DNA of 64,000 nt from Rhizobiaceae bacterium. Its GTDB lineage: Bacteria > Pseudomonadota > Alphaproteobacteria > Rhizobiales > Rhizobiaceae. A model generated the notes under the pieces. The model was not told the DNA's origin. It saw only the letters and a list, made by a program, of their open reading frames with translations, and did not search any database. This document shows, piece by piece, positions 8,683 through 18,260 of this stretch (its first letter is position 1; each line of letters starts with the position of its first letter). The translations under genes and the position numbers were made by a program. The stretch lies in contig JABABQ010000068.1 in assembly GCA_014238155.1 (NCBI GenBank), positions 62,001-126,000 on the forward strand, read 5' to 3'.

Positions 8683-10491
8683 ATGACGATTGCTGCTATC
8701 TCCGCCGTTACAAACCGCATCATCGAGCAAAGCAAACCCAAACGTGAGGCCTATCTGGATCGTGTCCGCTCGGCCGCAGATGGCGGGCCACACCGGTCTT
8801 CCTTGAGCTGCACCAATCTGGTCCACGGATTCGCTGCCTGCAATGTGGGCGACAAGTCGGCATTGGCCGCAGACGTCGTTCCCAATCTCGCGATCATCAC
8901 GTCATACAATGACATGTTGTCGGCTCATCAACCGTTCGGGAGTTACCCCGATCTGATCAAGCAAGCGGCTCGAGATGCTGGTGGAGTTGCCCAAATTGCC
9001 TCTGGCGTCCCCGCCATGTGCGATGGTGTAACCCAGGGCCAAAAAGGTATGGAATTGTCGCTGTTTTCACGTGATATCATTGCCATGGCGACAGCGGTTG
9101 GCCTGTCTCACAACATGTTTGATGCTGCAATGTATCTCGGCGTCTGCGACAAAATCGTTCCCGGCTTATTGATCGGCGCGTTGACTTTTGGCCACTTGCC
9201 AGCGGTTTTTGTTCCTGCTGGCCCAATGCCGTCAGGGCTTCCCAACAATGAAAAAGTTCGGATACGTCAGCTTTATGCAGAAGGCAAAGTCGGTCGAGAC
9301 GAGCTATTGAAGGCAGAAAGCGCTTCCTATCATTCTCCTGGCACTTGCACATTTTATGGCACGGCCAATTCCAATCAAATGCTGATGGAATTCATGGGGC
9401 TTCATTTGCCGGGCTCAAGTTTTGTCAATCCAGACACGCCTCTGCGCGATGCGTTGACAATAGCGGCAACCGAAAGAGCTTTGCAGATCACCTCGACCGG
9501 CAATCAATTTACGCCAGTCGGCGAAATGATCGACGAAAAAACCATCGTCAATGCTGTGATTGGTTTGCACACAACCGGGGGATCGACCAATCACGTGCTG
9601 CATCTGGTGGCCATCGCAAAAGCTGCCGGTATCACATTGACCCTGGAAGATATGTCCGAGCTCGCCGAGTGCACACCGCTGCTTGCGCGGGTTTATCCAA
9701 ACGGGTTGGCTGACGTTAATCATTTTCACGCCGCGGGCGGCCTGCCCTTTGTGATTGGCGAATTGCTGCGCGGCGGACATTTGCATGAAGATGTGATGAC
9801 GATTTCGGGGCGCGGATTAGGGCACCAGGTGAAAGAGCCCAAACTGGATGGGTCCAGGGCCGTCTGGGAAGACGCTCCAAGCATTCCCGGCAATGACAAA
9901 ATCGTGGCGACGGTTGAAAAGCCCTTCTCTAAGGACGGTGGATTAAAAATTCTGACCGGCAATATCGGTCGCGCCGTTATAAAAATTTCGGCTGTTAAGA
10001 AAGAACATCATGTGGTTGAAGCGCCGGTAAGGATTTTTGACACCCAGCACGGAATTCGCGAAGCATTTGAAGCTGGTGAACTTAACATGGACGTTATTGC
10101 GGTCTGTCGCTTTCAGGGACCACGCTCCAACGGCATGCCGGAACTCCACAAGCTGACGCCTCCTTTGGGGGTCTTGCAGGATCGCGGTTACAAAGTTGCA
10201 TTGGTCACTGACGGCCGTATGTCTGGCGCATCCGGCAAGGTTCCCGCCGCCATTCACCTGACACCCGAAGCCGCTGAGGGAGGAGCGATTGCAAAACTGC
10301 GTGATGGGGATGTGGTCAGACTGGACGCAACAACCGGCGAACTGAAGGTGCTGCTCGACGAAACCGACTGGCAGAGCCGTGAGGTAATCACAGCCGATCT
10401 GTCTGGCAATCAATTTGGAATGGGGGTGGAACTGCTGTCATCCTTGCGCACCAATGTCAGCTCCGCAGACACCGGAGCAAGTGTCTTATAG
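8683..10491 (+). CDS. edd: Phosphogluconate dehydratase (Entner-Doudoroff)
   Basis: 602 residues, matching Edd (about 600) rather than IlvD (about 560-615 with different motifs). Cysteines fit the IlvD/Edd iron-sulfur site: [39 protein letters not shown] and the later [36 protein letters not shown] near residue 75 is the Edd-specific N-terminal signature. It converts 6-phosphogluconate to 2-keto-3-deoxy-6-phosphogluconate (KDPG). The KDPG aldolase eda usually found next to edd is not here; the DgoA-type aldolase at 23401-24024 acts on the galactose epimer and might or might not cover KDPG. ATG start 47 bases after pgl, same operon. Confidence 0.96.
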   Translation: MTIAAISAVTNRIIEQSKPKREAYLDRVRSAADGGPHRSSLSCTNLVHGFAACNVGDKSALAADVVPNLAIITSYNDMLSAHQPFGSYPDLIKQAARDAGGVAQIASGVPAMCDGVTQGQKGMELSLFSRDIIAMATAVGLSHNMFDAAMYLGVCDKIVPGLLIGALTFGHLPAVFVPAGPMPSGLPNNEKVRIRQLYAEGKVGRDELLKAESASYHSPGTCTFYGTANSNQMLMEFMGLHLPGSSFVNPDTPLRDALTIAATERALQITSTGNQFTPVGEMIDEKTIVNAVIGLHTTGGSTNHVLHLVAIAKAAGITLTLEDMSELAECTPLLARVYPNGLADVNHFHAAGGLPFVIGELLRGGHLHEDVMTISGRGLGHQVKEPKLDGSRAVWEDAPSIPGNDKIVATVEKPFSKDGGLKILTGNIGRAVIKISAVKKEHHVVEAPVRIFDTQHGIREAFEAGELNMDVIAVCRFQGPRSNGMPELHKLTPPLGVLQDRGYKVALVTDGRMSGASGKVPAAIHLTPEAAEGGAIAKLRDGDVVRLDATTGELKVLLDETDWQSREVITADLSGNQFGMGVELLSSLRTNVSSADTGASVL

Positions 10492-10505
10492 GTTCAAATT
10501 GAACC
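10491..10505. promoter_or_regulatory. Perfect 15-bp palindrome at the edd stop codon
   Basis: GGTTCAAATTGAACC is a perfect inverted repeat (7-bp arms around one base) that begins on the last base of the edd stop codon. It has no T-run after it, so it is a poor intrinsic terminator. It sits 160 bases upstream of the SLC13-like gene and could be an operator for it, but no regulator is implicated. Confidence 0.3.
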
Positions 10506-10664
10506 CAACCAATCAGCAATTTTGACAGTGTCCGCAATTTAGCCTCCGAAATGGCATTGGTAAGGGTAATTTTACCGACTTTTACTTGCTTTTTTGCGGA
10601 TTGTGGCGTCAAAACGCATCGCGCCTAAAGCAATGACGCGTCTAGCCGGTTCGGTGGAGACTGA

Positions 10665-12545
10665 ATGGAAAGCCTGGGTCTAACAGTGGAAATGGTGGCA
10701 GTACTCAGCCTGCTCACTTTGACCGTGATTCTCTTCGTTACTGAGATCGTCCGCGTTGATGTTACCGCCATCATCATTCTGGTTGTATTGGGACTGCTTG
10801 GCTACACGCCGGGTCTGGAAAATATCGGCGATACCAGCACGCTATTCGATGGATTTTCCTCAAATGCGGTTATCTCAATTATTGCTGTGATGATCATCGG
10901 CGCCGGTCTCGACAAGACGGGAGTGATGTCTGCCGTTACTGCTGTAATCCTGCGTTTCGGGGGACAAACCGAAGAGAGAATCATTCCCATCATTGCTTCC
11001 ACAGTGGGGGTGATATCTTCGTTCATGCAAAATGTTGGTGCTGCGGCTTTGTTCTTGCCGGTGGTTTCGCGGATATCCTCACGTACGGAAATTCCCATGT
11101 CGCGCCTGCTGATGCCCATGGGCTTTTGCGCCATATTGGGCGGCACGATCACGATGGTCGGCTCGTCTCCCCTGATCTTGCTCAACGATCTGATGGCCAG
11201 TTCAAATGCCAGCTTGCCCGCTGACGCACAGATGCAGCCATTCGATTTGTTTTCAGTTACTCCAATCGGGCTCAGCCTGGTGGTTTCCGGCATATTGTAT
11301 TTCATCATATTTGGCAGATTTCTGCTTCCCGGATCCAAGGAAGACGGACCAACGGCTGCCGATATTCGCGCCGACTATCTGAGCCGGCTTTATGGTCTTG
11401 ATTCCGGTTATACCGAACTCAGCGTTCCTGAAGATTCTCCAATCGTCGGGCGTCCGCTTCTCGACATTCACTCCGAGTTCAACATTTATGTGATCGCCAT
11501 ACATGTGAACAACAAATCCCATCTGGCTCCGATTGTTCTTGATACATTGGAGGCGCCGTGCCGTTTGGCCGTGATGGGGCAACCCAGCGCCATCCGCCGG
11601 TTTGCGGTACAAAACGACCTCATCATTCATCCTCGCATCGATAAATTTGCTCATGACCTAGCCGCCCATCGTTGCGGTGTCGCAGAGATTGTTATCCCCC
11701 CCGACTCTTCCATGATCGGCAAGTCTGCTCGTGAAGTACGCGCCCGAGAACGCTATGGCTTTTCCCTGCTGGCCATCTATCGCGGAGAAGATGTTCTCAG
11801 CCACATCAGTACCGACGATCATGATCCGACAGTGATCGGTTTTGAGCCACTCAAGGCGGGCGACACCATATTGGTTCACACAGCCTGGAGGAGTTTGAGC
11901 GCTCTGAAACGCGATCGAGATTTCGTCATCGTCACAAGTGATTATCCGCAGGAAGAGCTCCGACCCAAAAAGCTCGGCTGGGCATTGCTGTTTTTTTCAA
12001 TTTCAATTGGCATGATTCTTTTGACAGATGTGTTGCTGTCTTTGTGCTTGTTGACGGGAGCGGCCGGAATGATTGTCAGCCGCGTATTGCGTATTGACGA
12101 AGCCTATGCGGCGGTTGGCTGGAATACAGTGTTTCTGCTCGCCAGTCTCATTCCGCTTGGCAGTGCGGTGCAGACAACCGGCACCGCAGAATGGATTGCG
12201 ACAGGAATTCTATCGGCACTGGACGGCGTGCCGATTTGGGGTCTGCAGATTGGTGTCGCAGTCCTGGCAACCGTATTTACGTTGATCATGTCCAATGTCG
12301 GCGCCACGGTACTTCTTGTCCCGCTGGCGGTTTCAATTGCCGTGGCCGCTGGCGGCGACCCGGCGATCTTTGCTTTGACCGTGGCAATATCCACATCAAA
12401 TTCGTTTTTGATTCCAACCCATCAGGTGAATGCCCTGATTATGGGTCCTGCAGGCTATGCAGTTCGCGATTTCATGCGGGCCGGTGTTGGTATGACCATC
12501 TTGTTTTTGATCGTCTCAATCACAATGATGAATGTGGTTTTTTAG
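10665..12545 (+). CDS. SLC13/DASS-type anion:sodium symporter with two RCK_C (TrkA-C) domains
   Basis: 626 residues. The N-terminal membrane half (about residues 1-215) has helices such as ISIIAVMIIGAGLDKTGVMS and the SSFMQNVGAAALFLPV and TITMVGSSPLILLNDL re-entrant motifs of the citrate/sulfate-type transporters. A cytoplasmic middle section (about 220-430) holds two TrkA-C-like repeats; LSVPEDSPIVGRPLLDI and IVIPPDSSMIGKSAREV mark the start of each. The C-terminal membrane half ends with SNVGATVLLVPLAV and NSFLIPTHQVNALIMGP. These proteins move sulfate, dicarboxylates or similar anions; RCK_C pairs inside the loop are known for this subfamily. ATG start has GGTGGAG just upstream. Converges on the GH42 gene with a four-base overlap of coding ends. 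Confidence 0.85.
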   Translation: MESLGLTVEMVAVLSLLTLTVILFVTEIVRVDVTAIIILVVLGLLGYTPGLENIGDTSTLFDGFSSNAVISIIAVMIIGAGLDKTGVMSAVTAVILRFGGQTEERIIPIIASTVGVISSFMQNVGAAALFLPVVSRISSRTEIPMSRLLMPMGFCAILGGTITMVGSSPLILLNDLMASSNASLPADAQMQPFDLFSVTPIGLSLVVSGILYFIIFGRFLLPGSKEDGPTAADIRADYLSRLYGLDSGYTELSVPEDSPIVGRPLLDIHSEFNIYVIAIHVNNKSHLAPIVLDTLEAPCRLAVMGQPSAIRRFAVQNDLIIHPRIDKFAHDLAAHRCGVAEIVIPPDSSMIGKSAREVRARERYGFSLLAIYRGEDVLSHISTDDHDPTVIGFEPLKAGDTILVHTAWRSLSALKRDRDFVIVTSDYPQEELRPKKLGWALLFFSISIGMILLTDVLLSLCLLTGAAGMIVSRVLRIDEAYAAVGWNTVFLLASLIPLGSAVQTTGTAEWIATGILSALDGVPIWGLQIGVAVLATVFTLIMSNVGATVLLVPLAVSIAVAAGGDPAIFALTVAISTSNSFLIPTHQVNALIMGPAGYAVRDFMRAGVGMTILFLIVSITMMNVVF

Positions 12546-14500
12546 GACCGGCGCAAAACCGTAACACCCGCAACGTCGAGCATCGCACTTCCCAACAGGA
12601 TTTCATCACTATCCTCAATCAAATGGCCAGCATCACGACTATCTGGTGCATAATTGACGATTGTGCGCAGATTACCGCGATCTCTTATGCGCAGATCATC
12701 TCCGGTATCCATCAGCTTCAAACCGGCGTTCTTGAGTTGATGATGCAGGACATGCCGGAGCAGGTTCTCATCTGGCCAGCCGGCAAGATAAGAAATGCCC
12801 TTCTGGCTTAAATAGGCTGGTGTACCGTCTACGTTTGACAGGTGCACAGTGATATCGTCAGTCGCCTCAATGGTTTCGGACCAGCGTATAAATGCGCCAT
12901 GACTTTCAACAGGCATGGTCGTTCCGGGGCGCAGACTTTCGGCGCGCAAAACCCGCAAGTTGATCAGTTTCTGCAATGCCCCAGGTGCGAGATTGTCGGG
13001 AATGGCATGATTTAAAGTCCGTGATCCGCAACGTGGGCCGAACACAAATCGCGCATTCGATTTTGCCACCCGCTGCGTAAATCTATCGTCCAGCATCACC
13101 AGATGCGGCACCACCACCAACTGATATCCATCGAAGTTTGCCAGCGACGGTACAATATCCACGCTCTGCCCGGCTTTTCTAAGTTCCGAATACCAGGCCA
13201 GGGTCAGTGCAAAACCGTCATAGTCCTCGCCCTGAGGTTGAGCTTGAGTTGCCCATTGCGACGGATAGTCAAACACCAACGCTACCGGTGATTGTGTGGT
13301 CTCGGTCTGGGGCAAAACAAGCAGATCCGAAGCAACCTGACTGGCCTCCGCATAGGCCACATCAGCGCTGCCATCAGGACGATTGAGTGCTGCATGGAAC
13401 TGTTCTTGCGCGAAGGGCGCCTGCCGCCATCGGAAGTAACTGACGACTTCAGCTCCATGGGCAAACGCCTCGTGGCTCCACAATCTCACCATGCCCGGAT
13501 GAGGTGCGGGGTTCCACGGCGCCCAATTGACCGGCCCCGGCTGCTGTTCCATCACCCACATGCGGCCGCGGCCGCAACCACGATACAAATCATGATGGAA
13601 GGCTTGAAAATCCGGATCACCAGCACGCAAATACCAGTTTTTCCAGGCATCATCGCGTCCAAACCGCTCCAGATTTCCCAGAGGATAAGAATCCCAGGAG
13701 GCAATATCGAGATCTTCGGCCACATCAAAGTGGTCGAATTCAAGAAACTTGCCCATGAAATTGTGGATCAAATCACGGCCCGGAGAATGTTGCCTTAAGA
13801 GATCGGTTTGAACTTTGTTGAAAGCTACCACCTGGTCGGAAGAAAATCGCTGGAAGTCAACAACATGTGACGGGTTGGGTTCCGTCACAGTCAGATTGGG
13901 CAGTTCAACCTCGCTGAAGTCGCTGACCTCCATGGACCAGAATACGTTGCCCCATGCCCGGTTGAGTGCATCCGGTGATTGATATTTTTGCGCAAGCCAG
14001 TTGCGAAAGCCAATCAGCGCATCGTTGGAATAGCTTAACGTCGTATCGTGACAGCCATATTCATTATCCACCTGCCAGGCTTCCACAGCCGGGTGACTGC
14101 CGTATCGCTTAGCGAGAATTTCAATAATCCGCGCAGCTTCGCGACGATATCCTGAATGTGAAAAATCATAGTGACGACGCGACCCCCATTTTCGAGGTTT
14201 GCCGCTGGCGTCAATCGCCACCATGTCCGGCCACTCATCAACCAGCCATTTTGGTGGCGTGGCTGTTGGGGTGCACATGACAATCTTCAACCCTGCACCC
14301 GCGAGGATTTCAATTACCTTGTCCAGCCAGTCAAAATCAAATTCATTACGGGTCAACTCAAGTCTCGACCAAGCAAATTCAGCAATCCGCACGTATTGAA
14401 TGCCGCACTCAACCATGCGCCGTGCGTCAGTTTCCCACATGTGTGAAGGCCAGTGCTCAGGATAGTAGCAAACACCAAGTGCCGGATTTATCTTACTCAT
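12542..14500 (-). CDS. Glycoside hydrolase family 42 beta-galactosidase
   Basis: 652 residues from the ATG at 14500. The start LGVCYYPEHWPSHMWETDAR and IQYVRIAEFAWSRLE are GH42 N-terminal motifs. EAWQVDNEYGCHDT carries the acid/base Glu (NE pair), and WVMEQQPGPVNWAPWN carries the nucleophile Glu. The later trimerisation and beta-sandwich domains follow in the expected order. An upstream in-frame ATG at 14554 would add 18 residues with no family match, so I prefer 14500. It hydrolyses terminal beta-galactosides, and no signal peptide is present, so it acts in the cytoplasm on imported galactosides. It lies 114 bases downstream of the ABC ATPase gene on the same strand, in the galactoside locus. 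Confidence 0.93.
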   Translation of the reverse strand: MSKINPALGVCYYPEHWPSHMWETDARRMVECGIQYVRIAEFAWSRLELTRNEFDFDWLDKVIEILAGAGLKIVMCTPTATPPKWLVDEWPDMVAIDASGKPRKWGSRRHYDFSHSGYRREAARIIEILAKRYGSHPAVEAWQVDNEYGCHDTTLSYSNDALIGFRNWLAQKYQSPDALNRAWGNVFWSMEVSDFSEVELPNLTVTEPNPSHVVDFQRFSSDQVVAFNKVQTDLLRQHSPGRDLIHNFMGKFLEFDHFDVAEDLDIASWDSYPLGNLERFGRDDAWKNWYLRAGDPDFQAFHHDLYRGCGRGRMWVMEQQPGPVNWAPWNPAPHPGMVRLWSHEAFAHGAEVVSYFRWRQAPFAQEQFHAALNRPDGSADVAYAEASQVASDLLVLPQTETTQSPVALVFDYPSQWATQAQPQGEDYDGFALTLAWYSELRKAGQSVDIVPSLANFDGYQLVVVPHLVMLDDRFTQRVAKSNARFVFGPRCGSRTLNHAIPDNLAPGALQKLINLRVLRAESLRPGTTMPVESHGAFIRWSETIEATDDITVHLSNVDGTPAYLSQKGISYLAGWPDENLLRHVLHHQLKNAGLKLMDTGDDLRIRDRGNLRTIVNYAPDSRDAGHLIEDSDEILLGSAMLDVAGVTVLRRS

Positions 14501-14614
14501 TGATGGACTACTCAAAGAAATGTCATGGCTAAAATGTCGGATCCCTGCAGACAAACACCTGCAAAAACCGCTCTTTCGTATCTTACTCCTCGAAAATCAA
14601 GCCCAGAGCAGCGA

Positions 14615-15700
14615 TTATATTCGCAGTCCGTCGTTTCCAAACATCATGGCTGTGGCGGGATCGACGCCCACCGAAGCAACTTGTCCATCCTGCACGGAAG
14701 CATGCCCCTTTTGTTCGACGGTCAATGGCAAACTGCCACCTATGTTGAGATATAGATAAGAATTCCCACCTAACTGCTCGACAACACTCGTTGGTGCTTT
14801 GAATTTGTGTTTCGCCCCTTCGGCCGGAATAAAATGCTCTGGCCGAATACCAACGAGAACGGATTCCCCCTTTTCCGGGGTCCGGTCGCGAGTGGCTACA
14901 TCAAACTTCAGATCGCCAAGCGAAGGAATATTAATTTTTGCCGTCCCCTGTTTGGAACTGGTGACTTCGGCATCCAGGAAGTTCATCCGGGGCGACCCGA
15001 TAAAACCAGCAACAAACTCATTGTCCGGGTTGTCATACAATTCCAACGGCGATCCATACTGTTCAACAATACCAGCACGCAGCACAACGATTTTGTCGGC
15101 CAATGTCATCGCTTCCGTCTGATCATGGGTGACATATATCATGGTTGTGTCGAGATCGTTGTGCAGCTTGGCTATTTCCAGACGCATCTGAACGCGCAAT
15201 TCTGCATCCAGATTGGAAAGCGGCTCATCAAACAAAAATACCTTCGGTTCGCGAACAATTGACCGGCCAATGGCCACACGTTGCCGCTGACCACCTGACA
15301 TGGCGGCGGGCTTGCGATTCAGCAGTGGTTCAAGTTCGAGGATTTTTGCAGCTTTTTGCACACGGTCGTCTATTTCCTTGGGATCGGCACCGTTCATTTT
15401 CAGACCGAAAGCCATATTCTCGTAAACGGTCATATGCGGATAAAGCGCATAGGATTGAAACACCATAGCGACGCCGCGTTCGGACGGCTCCACATTGGTG
15501 ACATCGATATCACCAATTGCGATCTGGCCAGACGACGTGTCCTCCAGCCCGGAGACGAGTCGCAGCAAAGTTGATTTACCACATCCCGACGGTCCGACAA
15601 AAACGATGAAATCTCCATCATCAATTTCAAGATCAACGCCATGAATGACGTGAATATCACCAAATGACTTTTTCACATTTGTGAGCTTTACACCGGCCAT
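14615..15700 (-). CDS. ABC transporter ATP-binding protein, sugar type (MsmK/UgpC/MalK family)
   Basis: 361 residues. Walker A GPSGCGKST at about residues 36-44, Q-loop in VFQSYALYPHMTVYENM, signature LSGGQRQRVAIGRS, Walker B VFLFDEPLSNLD and the switch His in YVTHDQTEA. The C-terminal about 130 residues form the OB-like MalK regulatory region (VLVGIRPEHF). Such ATPases energise carbohydrate importers of the CUT1 class. The matching binding protein and two permeases are encoded divergently at 16879-20298, so this is presumably their ATPase, transcribed with the GH42 gene downstream of it and separated from iclR by 71 bases. Confidence 0.95.
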   Translation of the reverse strand: MAGVKLTNVKKSFGDIHVIHGVDLEIDDGDFIVFVGPSGCGKSTLLRLVSGLEDTSSGQIAIGDIDVTNVEPSERGVAMVFQSYALYPHMTVYENMAFGLKMNGADPKEIDDRVQKAAKILELEPLLNRKPAAMSGGQRQRVAIGRSIVREPKVFLFDEPLSNLDAELRVQMRLEIAKLHNDLDTTMIYVTHDQTEAMTLADKIVVLRAGIVEQYGSPLELYDNPDNEFVAGFIGSPRMNFLDAEVTSSKQGTAKINIPSLGDLKFDVATRDRTPEKGESVLVGIRPEHFIPAEGAKHKFKAPTSVVEQLGGNSYLYLNIGGSLPLTVEQKGHASVQDGQVASVGVDPATAMMFGNDGLRI

Positions 15701-15771
15701 TAATTTCTCCCGATTTACCTTTCAATGGCACAGGGCTGCCGCCCAAGCCTGATTAACTCAATTACTTCAAT

Positions 15772-16602
15772 TTATTCCTGGGACCGCGGTCCCAATCTTG
15801 CTTCCATATCACTCTCAATTGCTCTGGCGGTTTCAAGCACCAGCGATTTCCAAGCAGTCATTTCATCCTGCGATATTCGGAAAGCCGGTCCAGTGACCGA
15901 AACTCCAGCAATAATTCCGCTCTCCAAACTACCCAGTCCGGCTGCAATACAGCGAATGCCGGGCTCATGTTCTTCACGGTCATAGGAAATGCCGCTGGAT
16001 CGAATCTCGGCCATTTCCCCCAAAAGCAGTTCAGGTGTGTATAATGTAGTCTCGGTGTGGCGAACGTAGTCGAACTCAGCAGCCCGCGCGGCACAGTCCT
16101 CCTCGGGCAATAATGCCAGCATCGCTTTGCCGACGCCTGTGCAGTAGAGGGGTGACGCATTACCCACCTGCGAGTGCATGCGAACGGTTTGTTTTGATTC
16201 AATCTTGTCGAGGTAAATCACTTCCAGTCCGTTCATCAGACCCAGATGAACCGTCTCTCCGGTCTCATCATGTAGCCTAGCAATATGGGGCTCGGCCAAC
16301 TGGCGAAATGAATTTCCAGACCATGACCGCGCGGCCAATTTCAGCAACCTCAGGCCGGGGACGTAAGAATGATCGGCGTTGACTGAAACCAGCCCTTCGG
16401 CAACCAGATTTGAAATTTGTCGGTGTAACGTTCCCCGGGGTTGATCGATCAGCCCCAATAAATCAGTAAATCGTGGCGGCTTTTCTGACAGAGCAATTAC
16501 GTCGAGAACTTCCAATGCCTTGCCAAGCGTTCCTGTTTTCGGCTTGCGACGCGAAATACGAAGTTCATCGGACGCAGAGGCGTGCGATGTATTGCGTTTC
16601 AT
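15772..16602 (-). CDS. IclR-family transcriptional regulator of the galactoside locus
   Basis: 276 residues. An N-terminal winged HTH (GKALEVLDVIALSEKPPRFTDLLGLI, then RGTLHRQISNLVAEGLV) is followed by the IclR effector domain, with GETVHLGLMNGLEVIYLDKI and LPLYCTGVGKAMLAL-like segments. The start at 16602 is chosen because AGAGGA lies seven bases upstream; an in-frame ATG at 16677 would add 25 residues and lacks such a site. IclR proteins bind as dimers to short inverted repeats and usually repress until a sugar or organic-acid effector binds. A perfect GAGTTCC/GGAACTC repeat sits between this gene and the divergent binding-protein gene. The neighbours suggest a galactose/galactonate-related effector (inference). 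Confidence 0.9.
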   Translation of the reverse strand: MKRNTSHASASDELRISRRKPKTGTLGKALEVLDVIALSEKPPRFTDLLGLIDQPRGTLHRQISNLVAEGLVSVNADHSYVPGLRLLKLAARSWSGNSFRQLAEPHIARLHDETGETVHLGLMNGLEVIYLDKIESKQTVRMHSQVGNASPLYCTGVGKAMLALLPEEDCAARAAEFDYVRHTETTLYTPELLLGEMAEIRSSGISYDREEHEPGIRCIAAGLGSLESGIIAGVSVTGPAFRISQDEMTAWKSLVLETARAIESDMEARLGPRSQE

Positions 16603-16715
16603 ATCATCCTCTTGGCTGTCCACTCGATCTACATCACATTCTGATTGGCGCACAGCCGGAAAACTGGCGCTTGACATTTGCGCAGTCTAGACAAATAATT
16701 CTAAATAGTCAAATC

Positions 16716-16736
16716 GAGTTCCAAATAACGGAACTC
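16716..16736. promoter_or_regulatory. Candidate IclR operator between iclR and the sugar ABC operon
   Basis: GAGTTCC and GGAACTC form a perfect 7-bp inverted repeat around a 7-base AT-rich spacer. IclR-family operators commonly have GTTCC/GGAAC-like arms with short spacers. It lies about 115 bases before the iclR ATG and 140 before the divergent ATG, where it could control both promoters. The assignment to this IclR is inferred from position. Confidence 0.5.
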
Positions 16737-16806
16737 TGAATTGCCGCTTTGTCGCGCCTGCCTTGCTTGCAAGGTTGGAGGCGATCATTGATTGTAATCG
16801 ACTTAA

Positions 16807-16870
16807 CCTGCCCCGCAGATTGGGACAGGCTCCCGTCTTTGACACGAAGACGGGTTACTCAACTGGGAGG
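16807..16870 (+). promoter_or_regulatory. Two-hairpin 5' leader of the binding-protein gene, with possible Shine-Dalgarno pairing
   Basis: Two adjacent stem-loops precede the binding-protein gene. The first is CCTGCCCC/GGGACAGG at 16807-16829, with one internal mismatch; the second is CCCGTCTT/AAGACGGG at 16832-16854, a perfect 8-bp stem. CTCCC at 16830-16834 is also complementary to GGGAG of the ribosome-binding site at 16865-16869, so the second stem and an SD-blocking helix are mutually exclusive. This may only stabilise the transcript; I recognise no known riboswitch class. Confidence 0.35.
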
Positions 16871-16878
16871 AATATTAT

Positions 16879-18117
16879 ATGTACAAGTCGCTCATCAGAG
16901 CTACCACTGCAGTAAGTGCTGCAGCGTTGTTGGCCACCTCGGCCTGGGCTAGTGATCTTGTCGTCACATTCGACGATTTGAATCCAGCCCCCAAGAAAGC
17001 ATTTGAAGCCGTTATTGACGCCTTCAAAAAAGCCAATCCTGACATCAATGTCACAACCAACATCACCGATCGTGAAGCGCACAAGAGCGCAATTCGTAAT
17101 GCATTGTTGAACGATGCACCCGATGTAATCACATGGTATCCCGGCAACCGCATGGGCCCATTTGTTGATGCTGGTCTGTTTTCGGATATTTCTGACCTTT
17201 GGGCCAGCGATCCGAACCTTTCCGACAAGTTCAATGCCATTAAGGCAACTATGACTCGTGACGGTAAGCAATGGGGTGTGCCCTACTCATTCTATCAATG
17301 GGGCGTATATTACCGCAAAGACATTTTTGACAAGTTGAGCCTGTCCGAACCAAAAACCTGGGGCGAAATGCTCGGCGCTTGTGACAAGATGACAGCCGCT
17401 GGTGTGACACCGTTCACAATCGGCACAAAATATCTTTGGACTGCTGCCGGCGTGTTCGACTATCTCAACCTGCGGACCAACGGTTATGATGTTCATAACG
17501 AGTTGACGGCCGGTAAAATCAAATACACCGACCCGCGCATTCGTGCGACATTCGCCAAATGGGGTGAATTGCTTGAGCGTTGTGCTCCTGTGAAAAACCA
17601 CGCAACCATGTCTTGGCAGGATGCAATTGCACCTTTCGCCAAAGGTGATGCTGCAATGTATGTGATGGGTAACTTCTCCGTTGCTGCCTACAAGGATGCA
17701 GGGTTGAAAGACGATCAGATCGATTTCTTCCAGTTCCCTGAAATTACTCCTGGCCTGGCACGGGCTGAAGAAGCGCCAGCTGATGCGTTCTTCATCCCCG
17801 CAAAAGCCAAGAATGTAGAAAACGCCAAAAAATTCATGGCGTTCATCGCAACACCTAAGATCCAGGGTGATTGGAACAAGGCCATCGGTCAGTTGCCGCC
17901 AAACTCGGCTGCTGAAGTCAACAAGGACGATAAGTTCATTGTTGAAGGCATGCAGACATTGTCTACCGCTTCCGGTCTGGCACAGTTCTACGACCGTGAT
18001 GCACCTGCAGCTATGGCCAAGGCCGGAATGGAAGGTTTCCAGAAATTCATGCTGGACCCCTCAACATTGGAAGAAGTTCTGACGAACCTGGATAAGGTTC
18101 AAGCCGAAGTCTACTAA
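16879..18117 (+). CDS. Extracellular solute-binding protein of a sugar ABC importer (CUT1)
   Basis: 412 residues, with GGGAGG ideally spaced before the ATG. The N-terminus is a Sec signal peptide: MYKSLIR, then a hydrophobic stretch ending at ATSAWA, with cleavage before SDLVVTF. The mature part has the family-1 binding-protein pattern (AFKKANPDINVTTNI, APDVITWYPGNRMGPF, WGVPYSFYQWGVYYRKDIF, GKAAMYVMGNF-like GDAAMYVMGNF). It delivers a sugar in the periplasm to the two permeases downstream. Neighbouring alpha- and beta-galactosidases suggest alpha/beta-galactosides such as melibiose or raffinose, which is inference. A stem-loop after the stop separates it from the permease genes and would allow higher expression of this subunit. 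Confidence 0.93.
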   Translation: MYKSLIRATTAVSAAALLATSAWASDLVVTFDDLNPAPKKAFEAVIDAFKKANPDINVTTNITDREAHKSAIRNALLNDAPDVITWYPGNRMGPFVDAGLFSDISDLWASDPNLSDKFNAIKATMTRDGKQWGVPYSFYQWGVYYRKDIFDKLSLSEPKTWGEMLGACDKMTAAGVTPFTIGTKYLWTAAGVFDYLNLRTNGYDVHNELTAGKIKYTDPRIRATFAKWGELLERCAPVKNHATMSWQDAIAPFAKGDAAMYVMGNFSVAAYKDAGLKDDQIDFFQFPEITPGLARAEEAPADAFFIPAKAKNVENAKKFMAFIATPKIQGDWNKAIGQLPPNSAAEVNKDDKFIVEGMQTLSTASGLAQFYDRDAPAAMAKAGMEGFQKFMLDPSTLEEVLTNLDKVQAEVY

Positions 18118-18127
18118 GACCGTCGGA

Positions 18128-18152
18128 GCGGGTGACCAGACAGGTCATCCGC
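18128..18152 (+). terminator. Intra-operon stem-loop after the binding-protein gene
   Basis: GCGGGTGACC and GGTCATCCGC form a 10-bp stem with one G-U pair and a 5-base loop, eleven bases after the stop. No T-run follows, so it is more likely an mRNA-stabilising or attenuating hairpin than a full terminator. Confidence 0.5.
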
Positions 18153-18260
18153 TTCAACTCTGCCGTCGCAGATCAATTAGAATAACGGTGCGGGCGGCAC
18201 TTCCAACACGACAGGCCCCTGCCCCGTCCAAATTTGCACTTGCCGAAGATCGGACCCTTA

